The translations under genes and the position numbers were made by a program. The notes below the pieces were generated by a model. It did not search any database and was not told where the DNA came from. It saw only the letters and a program-made list of their open reading frames with translations. This document shows, piece after piece, positions 13,170-24,422 of a stretch of 64,000 nt of DNA. Source of the DNA: Diploscapter coronatus (Eukaryota > Nematoda > Chromadorea > Rhabditida > Rhabditidae); contig OZ038423.1 in NCBI GenBank assembly GCA_964036155.1, positions 20,475,249 through 20,539,248 of the forward strand. Direction: 5' to 3'. Numbering within the stretch: the first letter of the stretch is position 1; each line of letters opens with the position of its first letter.

Positions 13170-16100
13170 TTATTTGGCAGCGACAGGCTCATTGCGAGTT
13201 TCGGCTTCGAGTTGCTTGCCCAGGAATTGGTAATTGTGAACCTGAAATATTGGGATATTTGATTGATTCGATGATTCTGGGAAATAAACTTCTAGGACAA
13301 TTTTGAAATCTTACCATGAGTTTCTGAACGGCGAGAAGGGCGTGGTATCTGACATTGGGATCATCCGCAGTCAGCAACTTCATCACTGCTTGCTTCCCGT
13401 TGTACTGCTCAATCACTCTGGAATATTCAACCTCTTTACTGTTGAAATGTTCATTTCTCACGTCTTTCCTCTGGGATAGTGCCTGACGTACTCGCCAATG
13501 TCGTGTGCAGCGACACACTGAATTAGGGGGTCGTGGCTCGTCTCCAGCAATCGAATCAGAATTCTGAATTAGTTGTGTTTTATACCATCCCGTTTTGAAA
13601 AGTAAAGATTAAACTCAGTTTTAACATTTCATTAGCCTATTATTCTATTGGGTCATTCAATAAAACTTGTTGGAATTCAAAAATTAGGATACGCGCCTTC
13701 ACTATATTTTTACTGTCATATATTGCAGGAATAGCACTAAAGTTAGAGGATTCGAACTTGCCAAAATTTCAAGAACTTATTGTATGGTTCAATAATTTTC
13801 TTTCACTTCAACTTACTTGACAATATCGAAAGGTTTCTCGTTGAATCTGGGTGCATTTTCCCTCCAGAACTTGTCAGATTTGTGCACGGGCGACCACTGC
13901 AGACGGCCAGATCGGACCTGCAAAATAAGAAATTGCATAAGCAATTGGCTGAATTGCGCACCTCGCTGTAGTATTCATCGAAAGAACTGAGATCGTGCAC
14001 AGAAGACATGAGCTCTTCTGTCAGGAATTTCACGTCTTCCTGAAAATCGAACAGAATATTTTGACCGATTCTCTTTCACACCTCCAAATCAGCATCATCG
14101 TATTTCTTGGCATCCATCAACTCTAGAGTCTTGAGCGTCTTGCACTGCACCATCTGCAGAGCGGCTTCTCTCTTCACCTCCCTCTCCTCCACTTTGTTCA
14201 GAATATTGCTGAACGTGGCCAGGATGATGCGAATCACCTAAATAGCTATTCTTTAGAAAAAGCCAATATTTATCAGAATATCTACTTTCCATTCAATTTC
14301 AAACTTAAAGACAGACTTGGCTTCCTGTATAAAGTACCAGTTCATCATGACCACGATTTGTATACTGTCGATGAACGATCACTTGAAATGAAGTAAAAAG
14401 GACGCGCTTCTTTCTCCCTCCTTTGAGTCTCGAACTGTGCGCACAGACGGCATTTATTCATTTCGGAATTTTTTTTATTTTTTCATTTTTCTTTGTATTT
14501 GTATCGAAATTAGCAGCAGGATTACGCCATGAAAATCTGTCAATTATCGTTCCCTAGGGCAACTGAGTAATAACAGAATGACGTGAGCTATCTTTTCCCA
14601 CACTATTTCTCCCTGCTCTCCTTCCCTCGCCTATCTCTAACTATAGTGCACGTCCTCACGTTATTTCAAGATTGTTTCTCTCTATCGCTTAATTATCTAT
14701 AATTATCCTTAAGAATGCGAAAAAGAAGAAAACAAGAAAGTCGACAAAAAAGAGTCATCAAATCGAAGAGATCCGTGGCTCACAGGAGGGGGACTAATAA
14801 ACGCATCCCTTTTACTTTATTCCAAGTTATCGTTCATAGACAATAATTCACCCGTTTTTCTTTTCCTTACACTTTCTAGCCCTAGAATCTGGTAAATTAT
14901 TATGCAGAGCACACAAAATTGTAACTGTACTCAATAAAATTTGCCAAAATGAACGCACTTTCTCCTTGGAAGACTCAGAGAGAATGTCGCCGAGCGCCTG
15001 AATGACTCCCAGAGAGGGCATTTTGCGAGCGATGTCCGCGTTGAAGGACAAGCACCAAATGGCGAATATGAGCTGGTATTGCAGCTGGAAGTTGGTCTTC
15101 CCGTTCAGTGCTGCAATGATCGCTTGAATGCCCTCTGTGTTCACAAATGCAATTCTGCAATTTAGCTACATTATCGATGAGTGGATTACTGTATGTGCAA
15201 CCTGTAGTCATCCACTCTCAGCATCATCTGCAGACAGCGAGCCGTCGTGTTCATGTATTCGTTCGACTGGAATTAATTATAAAACATTTTAAAGCAAAAA
15301 TAGTAAGAAGGCATGCAGTCGTTTCAATTCTTTTAGCCAAACAAAATTTGCTTCGTATTCTGACCATGTGATTTAGATTACGGTGAAACAAATACTGTAG
15401 ACTGCTTTAGCATGAGAAAAATGCAGGAAAGAATAGAATAAGGAATGTACGTACCGATGCATTTTTGAGCTGTTCCTTGAGGAAAGAGAAGTAGTAGTTC
15501 AATTCAGCGCCCTCCATTTGGGTCGAACCGAAACAGGCCAATTTGGCGATGATCGAGCTCATCTAAAAACCATGCAATGGAAAAGAAAATAACAAATTAG
15601 CTTATTAGCCTGCCTGGTTGACAATGAAAGGGTCCTGTCTCTGGAGAGTCGTCAGGAACCACGACCAGACTGTCTTCTTCAGGCGATGAGCCGTGTTATG
15701 GAATATCTCGACACGGGCTTTGTCCTCCTGAAACAGCGATGAAAAGATAAACTGTCATAATTTTTAGAGAACCATGAAATATTTTCATTTCATTTGGAAT
15801 GATTTGCGAAAAATTGATATTCAGAATCTTGAAAAGAATGTTAAATAAACTAGGCAAAAACAAAAGGATATAATTTCTACCAGGATTTTTTTGTAGAAAT
15901 AGACCTACTACTTCAAAAATAATTTAACAATCGCGAACCTGTAGCATATCATCGAGAAGAGTGAGGACGTATCTGACATTCTGGTCCTTGGCCACGTTCG
16001 TGATGAGGTTGACAATCGTCCGAACTGCCTGTCCGCTCGCATCGTACTGCGCCAGAACTTTATCTCTCTCTTCCTTCGTCTAAACCACTATTTGTTTGGA

Positions 16101-16464
16101 GTGAACGAAGAAATTCAATACTCTAGCCGCTTCATAAGCAGTGATGAAGTTGTAGTCGTCCTGAGGAATCATTTGAGAACGCAGATAGGAGCCCCAGTTC
16201 GGCTTGTTGGAACGGACCTGGAAAATAGGATAGAAAAGATGAGAGAAGGAGCAGATTTGTAATTTTTAGAAAGGAAAAAATGACTGCAACTTAGGTCAGC
16301 AAGCTTTCAATCACCGTCCTTCATCATAAAGATAATTTGTACGATTATCAGCTTTATTTTGGCTTAAAGATTGGAAAGCTGACCTCAGCGGCTTCGAGCT
16401 GGAGCCTGGACGTCGCGTTGATCATGTCGACGGCAGGGATCGCGTGCTGAGACAGCTCCGTCAT
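13170..16464 (-). CDS. vha-15: V-type H+-ATPase subunit H (VMA13/VHA-15)
   Basis: Thirteen minus-strand exons: 16384-16464, 16122-16217, 15939-16079, 15614-15727, 15455-15562, 15202-15266, 14959-15154, 14082-14237, 13962-14039, 13817-13917, 13462-13563, 13315-13417, 13170-13241 (470 aa). It matches subunit H through [33 protein letters not shown] [58 protein letters not shown] and [14 protein letters not shown]. These are armadillo-type helical repeats. Subunit H couples V1 to V0 and controls ATP hydrolysis. The intron 15563-15613 has a GC donor (CAG|GCAGGC); no GT donor keeps the frame there. Intron 14238-14958 is unusually long (721 bp). TTTCAG|ACAATG at the start suggests trans-splicing; the SF3B6 gene lies 476 bp upstream on the same strand, so an operon is possible. 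Confidence 0.95.
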
Positions 16465-16940
16465 TGTCTGAAATCTCATCAATTGAAAAGAGGCACAAAA
16501 TCACGAAAATAAAAATACGTGAATAATTTGAATGGCGATTGGATCAGATAAGATTCAGGCTAATGGTGAGAAGCAAAATATTGAAAATTATGATGAAAAT
16601 ATGAAGATAAGGCAATTTGCTGAATATCGACGGGGCCAATGATCGAAGCAACTAGAGGTGAATAGCCGACTAAATGCAGGACGTAGAGGGGAGGGACGGA
16701 AAGGCACACAGATACGCACAGATGCCACGACAAAACGCACATCGATTTTTCGTAATACAGATATACAGAAAAAAGAATAGTTTATTATCAGTGAACAAAC
16801 GAATGAGATACCGTGGAAAATATAAAACAAAAAAATATTCCCATTTCACCATCGAACATCGTCTTGGAATTAGTATCGGATAGACGGTTTTCGGATATTC
16901 AATATGCAAGACAGGAATAAAACAACCGTGTTCAAAATAA

Positions 16941-18343
16941 TTAGTTTCTCCTCGGCGTAGTCAGGCCCATCTTCTCTTTTTCCTTCTCCAGATCACCCCC
17001 AATTCCATACCGCTCCTTCACATCCTCCAGTCTGTCACGAGCCTTTTCCGTGTCCATCCTCCTGTACGCCTTAGTTGCCTGATAGTACAGAACCACCAAA
17101 TATCTGAAAGAATAATAAATTTGTGAATGAGCATTGAAGAAGTATCTTCCCAAGGGAACATTAATTAAACAATTTATCGTTCAACTAATCGTAGAAAATA
17201 ATAACTACGTCAAGAATAGCCTGCAGATCTAGACAGACCTTCAGATAGAGAGTAAAATATAGGGGAGGGAGGTTTACAAAGCAGAAATTGTTCTATCAAA
17301 AAAAACTGATACATAAGGAGCTTCACAATAAAATTTCAGTGGAACAGTTTGGATTAAGAGGATCCGCACCAAAGGAGTTGGCTTAAGTTTTGTCTAGATC
17401 TAGTTTTCTGTCGTTTAGATCCATAGTTACTTTTACTCGAATTTTGGAAAACGCAAAAGTAGGAAGAGTAATGAAAACATACCGATTGCTGACGTTGAAA
17501 CCAGACAGATGTTCGCAAGCATTCTTGGCGTCGAAGATGTCCTCGTAAATGACGAAGGCCGTGCCGCGAGTCTCACTCGTATTGCCGCTGAAAGGTTGAC
17601 AGATTATCGAAATGTTTCACAAAATAGTGCACTTCTCAATTAGATTCACCTAATTTCCACACTGGGAAGAGCGAAATGAGCTGTAATGGTGCTTAAAAAT
17701 GCACAGGGAGTAGAGGAAACGAAATAGTGTTCGCAGAGATGAAGAAAAGGGAGAAATAGCGCTGATTTTTACTGCCGCTCGATTTCTGAGAATACCGAGA
17801 ATGTTCATGGAAATACTGGATTAGCTGCCGGGTTTTCGACAATATCCTTGGAATTTTAAAAACGGCCCTGTATGAGCTAGCTCATTTCAAAAATCGCGAA
17901 AACGGGCAAAATTCTCAAATCGAGCGATATTATCGAAAGGACTCGACCACACTGAACACGGTTCTGAAGTCCGAATCGAAAAAGAATTCCTCGGAAACTT
18001 AAAACTTGAACAGCGAGAATCGCATACGTACGCATGTAATCATCATAAATGTGCGCATCGAATGAAACAATCAGTATTTTATCTTCGTAAGAATGTACTT
18101 TCTCCGAACATTCTGCAACCCAAAAATGAACATTTTTAAAACTCACACTCTGATCTGATGAATGGCGCCGAATTTGCCGAAGATGTCGTACATTTCCTCT
18201 GCCGTGATTTTGTAGGGCAGATTCTTCACGAACAAAATTCGATTCACCTGAAAAACACGAATAATTTTTAAAAAATATTGCTATGATTTGAAGCAAACCT
18301 CTGGGGGTAATTTTGTGTTTCTGCCTCTCGCTGCCATGGCCAT
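16941..18343 (-). CDS. SF3B6: Splicing factor 3B subunit 6 (p14, RRM protein)
   Basis: Four minus-strand exons: 18299-18343, 18147-18247, 17483-17587, 16941-17103 (137 aa). A single RRM with RNP2 ILFVKNL (residues 19-25) and RNP1 RGTAFVIY (56-63), plus the family-specific blocks [61 protein letters not shown] in short overlapping pieces. p14 contacts the branch-point adenosine in the SF3b complex of U2 snRNP. It is longer at the C-terminus than the human protein (125 aa), ending [10 protein letters not shown]. The donor after QIRV is GTGAG; a competing GT two bases upstream breaks the frame. Confidence 0.95.
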
Positions 18344-18567
18344 GATTGCACGCTTCTTTCTGAATCACAAAATTAGAAAAAGATAAAAAATAAATAAAAA
18401 TCAAAAAGAAAATCGAAAATACGACGAAGAGAAAAAGCCACTTTGCGAAGATTGCAAGCGTGCGCCATTTCCACACAGGTTCGATGTCGTTTGAATTTCT
18501 ATTCGATTTTTATTTTCTTCTCGATTTTTTTTCCAAATCTATTTTTTTTAATTTTCAGTTCGATCAA
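18344..18567. promoter_or_regulatory. Bidirectional promoter interval, SF3B6 (-) / NUP107 (+)
   Basis: Only 224 bp separate the two start codons. A TTTTCAG acceptor just before the NUP107 ATG (18551-18558) indicates a 5' UTR intron or trans-splice site. Confidence 0.5.
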
Positions 18568-21500
18568 ATGGACGAGACGTATGTCATGGAGGGCAATAGG
18601 AATCAGCAGTTCGTAGAGAACAGTCAGTTTTTCAAGTCATGCCCCGAAATGTTCGAAATATGTCGAATCTTCCTAATTTTAAAGATCCTTTTCTTTCACT
18701 TTTCTGGAATAATTTTTCAAGTAATTTGATTGAAGTATAATTTTTCAGTTGCGGATGCATTGAACGAGGACTTCCACGATGCCTTGCTGGATTTTGTGAA
18801 GACCGAGAACGAGAGCATCTGGGAAAATCTTTACTCGGTTAGTTTTTGATTGAATTAAAAGTAATCTGGCACAGAGGTTTCCAAGGAAGCAGTCGGAAAG
18901 TACAGGTTCCCAAGCCTAGTTTTAGCATTCACAGTCAAAGCCGGAACCGACTTGACACGTTCGGTCTCGGTCTTTGCTGCAAGCGCTGAGTGTTGATGCA
19001 CAAATTGTTTTATTAACCATCAAAGTGGCTTATTTTGCATTCTCTTCGATTAGTTCAAAATCATCATGCATTCTTCAGCCATTGGAGGCCGGTCTGCTTG
19101 CTCTGAACCGTCTCGAGCCCACAGCCACTTCAGCCCCGGCGGGTCTCAAGACAGCAATCCAGAATGTGAATGGCGAGCTGCGCACCTATTCCTTCTTCGT
19201 CATGCTCACGCAAATCGAGAACGAATTTGCTGGGTATAATGTAGGCTGTTGAGAATCACGAGGCTGCCAATCCATCATCTTTCAGAATCCCTCGTATCTT
19301 CGCGATCTCATCGTCGAGGATCAGAATTTTCGGCAGATTTATGTAAGATTTACCTCCTTTTTATTTCAGACACTTTTCTCTTCAGACTTTGTGGAGATGG
19401 ACGCAGGCAGGGGCAGAGCAGGAGAAGAGGGGATTTGCCGATCTCAAAAGACAGTACAAGGAGATGGAGCATGTCAAGGACATCAGGTAGGGAAAATTGC
19501 CTATTGAACATATTTTTGCCGCTTCCTTTCCCTTTAACAATTTTACTAGATTCTCGAACTCAGATCTTTCCAGAAAAGTCGAATCTATAAGTAATGAAAA
19601 CAAGATTATTTTCCAGGTCCGGCACAGCTCGCTCACTGGCTTCTGCGACGCATAGAGGAAAATTGGGCATCGATTTGGACTGCGAGGCTGCCGAAGAGGA
19701 TCAGGAGAACACCGAGAAACTGATCGCCATTCTCTTCTCGCTCGTCAGGAGCGGACAGGTTGATGAGGTTATCGCATTTTTATCTCTTCACTTGTCATTT
19801 TCTCATTCAGGCATCTGAACTGGCTCGCAAGAAGGGAGCCTCTTCCCTGTGTCTGCTGCTCAACATATACTCTCTCGCATTCGATCCAGCCTTGTCTCCC
19901 CGCAATGACGAGTCCACATTCTCCCTCTGCGTGCACAATCTAGTTCTTCTGCATTCCACTTTCAAACGCCTCATCCCTTCGGTATGCTTTGAACTTTTAA
20001 GAGGTTTTGGATGATTCGAATTAGAATTTGTCATAGCCAGTATTCCCCGAATTCGACGTAGGAACATTTGTAACACAATTGCGAAGAGCTGTAACAAAAC
20101 AGAAAGCAAGAACATTTCTGACATGTTAGAAGATGTGTAACACATGGAAAAGAAGTGAGCAGCACATGTTACAAATCTTCTCATATCACAAGTATACCGT
20201 CACATCAAAATTAGATATTGATAAATAAATTCAGAATTGCTTATGTTCGGAAAAATTTCGTTATTTTTCAGGACGATGTGCATTCCCGAATGCTCCGTTC
20301 TGCAGTGTGCGGCTTCACAGATCCTCTGCTGAGTTTGGCGACTCGCACAGACGACAGACTCTGGGCGATTGCGAATGGAGCTGTGCTCGCAAAGTAAGTT
20401 CACGTCTTCCACTCAAAACTCTAAATTAAAGTTATTCCTCTAGATTCTTCAACTACATCGGAGTCGATCTTCCCAATGAATGTCCGAATTCTGTCGAGTC
20501 GATCTTCTCCTTGGCTGCTGGGGTAAGAATATTTTGGTTCATGCATTGCAAATATTTCTTTTTTTTCATTTATTGCCGCTTTTAGGAAGGTAGACACTGC
20601 ATTCACTTTGCAACTTACCTTCCCATGCCTCGCCCCTCTATTTCTCTTCGCTTTTCCGGAGAGGCGAAAAGAAAACGAGCGAGGAGAAAGGAAATAGCGA
20701 AGGAAAAGAAAGACGGGATGTATGCAAAATAGAGTTGCAAAAATGATGCAGTATCTACTTCTTCACAAGCGGCAATACATATTTTAATTTTCAGGCAGAT
20801 TTATCTCCGTATTACAAAATCACGAATCTGTTGCTGAACGAGCAATGGAGACAAGTACTAGAATGGGCGAGTGGGAGGAAAGGAGAGGAGGAAACGGTCA
20901 GACTCAGGGCTGCTCTCGCCATCATCTGCTATGTCAAACTGGATAAAAATGATGTAAAAATACTTATTTTTAAGAAGCGTGACAAATCGCGATATTTCAG
21001 GACCCGTGCTGCAGTCAGATTCTGATGGAGTACATCGAGTACCTTCGCAAGCGTTCCCTGTTCCGTCTCATTCCCTTCTTCGCTTCCTTTCTCTCCACCG
21101 AGTTGGCTGCCAAATGCCTCAAGGACACTATGAATGGTTGGAAAAGACTTCTTCATTTATTTATGGTTATTTTTTTGAGAAATGCGTTCTGCGGACGACC
21201 GTGCCCAGTTCCTGCGTGCATCAGAAGACGCGTCCTTCAACAAGAACGTCCTTTCGAGAGGAGTCGCTCAATCGGCTATTGACGGAATCAACAATTCGGA
21301 GGTCACATTCTATCGTTTCTTTTAAATCTTGTAGATCAATAATTTAATGATTTTTGAAGCATTCATTGCGTTTGTTCATTTTTCACAATATGTGAGATGA
21401 AGAGGAGTTGCAATTTCTTTCCGATCAAACTCTGAATTACTCTATAAGATCCTTTCATCTCTCACTTTCAAAATGCTTGTCATACCTCATTCTTTCTTTT

Positions 21501-23052
21501 AGATTTTTCAAGGTTATTTTTCTTGCTTTCAGATACAAGCTACAGAAGCCGTGGACAAGTGGAAATGGCTGCTGTACGACGAGGAGACCTTCGATGAGGC
21601 ACTCGTTCTGGCGAACACGCTCATTCGCAGATTCCTCTGTAAGTAGTCCATTTCATATTTAGTGATTGAGGTCTGAATTTCTACGAAATAATAACTAAAG
21701 CCAACGAGAAACGTTATTATTTAATAGCATCAACCCATAATAAGCCAACCAAAATTCCGATTAACCTCCGTTAACAATTTCATATTCATGATCATTTTCA
21801 CATTCCATATTTCAGTGTCGAATTCTGTGGATCTGGTGAAGCACATCGTGACTGAATGCTCTGCGCGAGCCATTCCCGACTTTCTGCAATCGTCGGAAGT
21901 ACCTGAGACTCAGAGGGCGCTCAGTGAATTTCAGAATCACTCCATCTATTTGGTATTGATTTCTTCTTTGATAAATTGACAATTTTATTCTTCAAAGATG
22001 ACTATTATTTTCCTTTCTTATAGGCCATTTTCGGCATTTATTTTATCGAAGTCAAGAATAGTGACGATTGATAATTGAAAAATTCAGGAAGCTCTGGATG
22101 CATACGAGAACTACATGCAGAAAGTGTTGGAGGCAAAGGCACAAATGCAGTCGATCGAGAACGACAGAAACGAAGGGAAGGAGGAGAGGAAGCAGAGAGT
22201 CCGGGCCAGACTGGATGTGCAGAAGGAGGTGGGTGGAAGATTGAATGGAAGAGAAAAATTGAAATGATTGCAGAAAACTGCTGATGTGCTCATCAAATTC
22301 ATCAGACACAGAGGATGGAAGAACGTTGCTGCGGGCAGACAGGAGGTTGGTCATTCATTTATAAAGATTCAAGCTAAGAATATAGGAAAAGCCAGTTCGA
22401 AAACTTTACGCATTTCCTTCATGGAATGTTTGATTTTCAACGATTATTCATTAACTCATATATAATTGATTATTTATTATCATCTAGTCGGATATCTGGG
22501 AGGTCGAAAATAGGGAGAGATAGTGATTTTAGGCTAGTCTTCTGTTCGCATCCTATTTCTCTTATCTAGCCAATAAATATAGCCACACACCGCTATGCAC
22601 CTCCCAGATTCTGGATCAATTAATGCGCTTTCTATACGAAGATAATAATCTGAACTTGTAGGAAGAAAGACGAGAGCAGCTGGCGAGTCTTCGTGACAGA
22701 ATCTATCGTTCGATGCTGGACAAGCTGATGACTGTGTTCGATGCAGCAGAGGACAGTCAGGGAGTCGTCGAGGTTGCCAATCTGCTAGCTGAGTCGGCAC
22801 TCAACTTGCCTCTGGTTAGTCAGATTTTACATATTTTCTCTTTCAATTAAAATGAAAGGTGGCTCATAATTATAGCCTCATCGTTCGAACCTTTCACACT
22901 TTTACACCTTATCAATGGCTGGTCGAAATTGATGTTTTCTTTCTACATTATACGATTGTGAATGCTGTTTTCAGCACATTTCGAAGGCAAATCTGCGTGC
23001 TCTGCTCGACCGCGTACACCGTCTGGCCGGCCATATTTTCACCGAATCCTGA
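18568..23052 (+). CDS. NUP107: Nuclear pore protein Nup107/Nup84 family
   Basis: Eighteen exons: 18568-18661, 18749-18837, 19079-19240, 19286-19342, 19386-19486, 19617-19767, 19811-19981, 20272-20393, 20444-20522, 20795-20953, 21001-21136, 21180-21301, 21533-21638, 21816-21952, 22088-22228, 22274-22345, 22662-22814, 22975-23052 (709 aa). The protein is all-helical. It has the Nup107-like succession YLRDLIVEDQNFRQIYTLWRW, then LVRSGQVDEASELARKKGA with CLLLNIY, then LWAIANGAVLAKFFNYIGVD, and a charged C-terminus rich in Glu/Arg around 22088-22814. Nup107 is a scaffold of the Y-complex. The start follows TTTTCAG. Exon 2/3 splicing (intron 18838-19078) is the least certain junction. Identification is by motif order and helical layout, not by strong identity, so another alpha-solenoid nucleoporin is a lesser possibility. 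Confidence 0.75.
20585..20763. mobile_element. MITE-like inverted repeat in NUP107 intron 9
   Basis: Ends are complementary over about 30 bp: GAAGGTAGACACTGCATTCA at the left, and the reverse complement of the right end reads GAAGTAGATACTGCATCATT; both continue into TTTGCAACT. Length about 180 bp, no coding capacity. Confidence 0.7.
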
Positions 23053-24422
23053 TTCCCTCATTTTTTCAATTTAACTCCCATATTTTCCTAATTCGATCTT
23101 CACTCCCTCAAATACAGGTAAATCATTTTTCTTCTCGGTTTAATTTTCTATTTATTCGTTTATTTATTATTTAAAATTTCGAAAAAATTTTAATACAAAT
23201 AATTATGAACGAGAATTCGTTTTTACTTAGGAAAAACATGATCATTAGTTCATAAATTCAAGATTTTGAGTAGTTAAATTTGCCTATTCAATTTTCTTCT
23301 CATCTCCCTACCATCTGATATCTTTGATATAGTCCACCTGAGACATGGCCGGATATTTTTGCGATCTGAAATGTCATTTTGATCCAAACACTTTTTAAAC
23401 AAGAACTTGTCTAGTTAACTTTAAACTATGCAGAAAAAATCGACGAAAAGTTTTGAGAAGGCGAAGAGACAACTTAACTCTCCTCTCAACTTTAGTGTTA
23501 TTTTTTTGTTAACTGGACGAAGTCATATTTTCTGTCCCGTAAAATAAATTTTAAATCAATTTCTTAAGAAAGACCAAGAAACATTAATTTTGAGTGAAAA
23601 ATTGCCGAAATATGGAAAAAGTAAAGGCGAAAGTGCTACTCGAAAGTAGTAGTAGCCAAACTAGAATCAATGAGTTGTGTGAAAATGGCGATCATACCTG
23701 GTCAGTGTATTCTCGTATCCAATCAAGACCCCCTCAGAGTTTCGAAATATGTCTGTCTGAAATTGATGAATAATTCGAAAATTCATATCAAATTAAAATC
23801 GAGTCAATCGAATTTATTTTAGTGACTGAGAGTGATAAACAACAAATGCATTATGCCTCATTAAGCTGGGAAATTGCTGGAGTATTGACGTGCTGTTGGT
23901 AAATTGCATCGAATATTGTGGTGAATTAGTTACTTATTGCCGCTTTTCCACGACGAAGTAATTGCGATGGCCAATAATTTATCAAAATAATTTGGTTCGA
24001 TAATGCACAGTAAATTGTGCGGAACTTTTTAAAGGATTGGAAATTTCTAGTTGTCAAAATAAAACCTATATAGCCTTACGAATTTTGAATGTAAAGACTA
24101 AACTATTGACCAGCATCATCAACCATCAACGAAAATCGAACAAAATATTCATTCAAAACGCATTTATTTATCATGATCTGAGCTCGTAACTATTAGAATG
24201 CATTTCGAAAAGGAATAACTAAACATAGTAACTTGTGCATAATGATACATGAGATGAACTAATTATACATGCCAAATAATATGGCTGATCATAGTGATGA
24301 AATGGGTTGTAAATGAAATGGCGAATACAGGCAGGAAGTCGTTAGAGTTTATGATCTAACTGATTGGAGGTAATTGCATTCAGAAGAATGTTATTCCAAT
24401 TATTCAAACATAGTGATAGGAT
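23053..24422. other. Gap between NUP107 and aquaporin
   Basis: Contains the two orphan minus-strand exons described separately (23308-23756). The remainder is AT-rich with no exon series that I could connect. Confidence 0.4.
23308..23756 (-). CDS. Two terminal exons of an unidentified minus-strand gene
   Basis: Exons 23698-23756 and 23308-23365 (minus strand) have good borders (TTTCAG acceptors, GTATG donor) and join in frame to give a tail with the pieces TDIFRNSEGVLIGYENTLTR and SQKYPAMSQVDYIKDIRW before TAG. The sequence is well mixed in composition, unlike chance open frames nearby. I do not recognise the family and could not find the upstream exons in the 670 bp before the aquaporin 3' end. 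They may lie within or beyond the aquaporin gene, or this may be an alternative 3' end of another transcript. Confidence 0.4.

Noticed and set aside
17877..18476. 199-codon minus-strand open frame across the SF3B6 gene
   Set aside because: It overlaps two true SF3B6 exons in a different frame and spans introns; SF3B6 itself is unambiguous.
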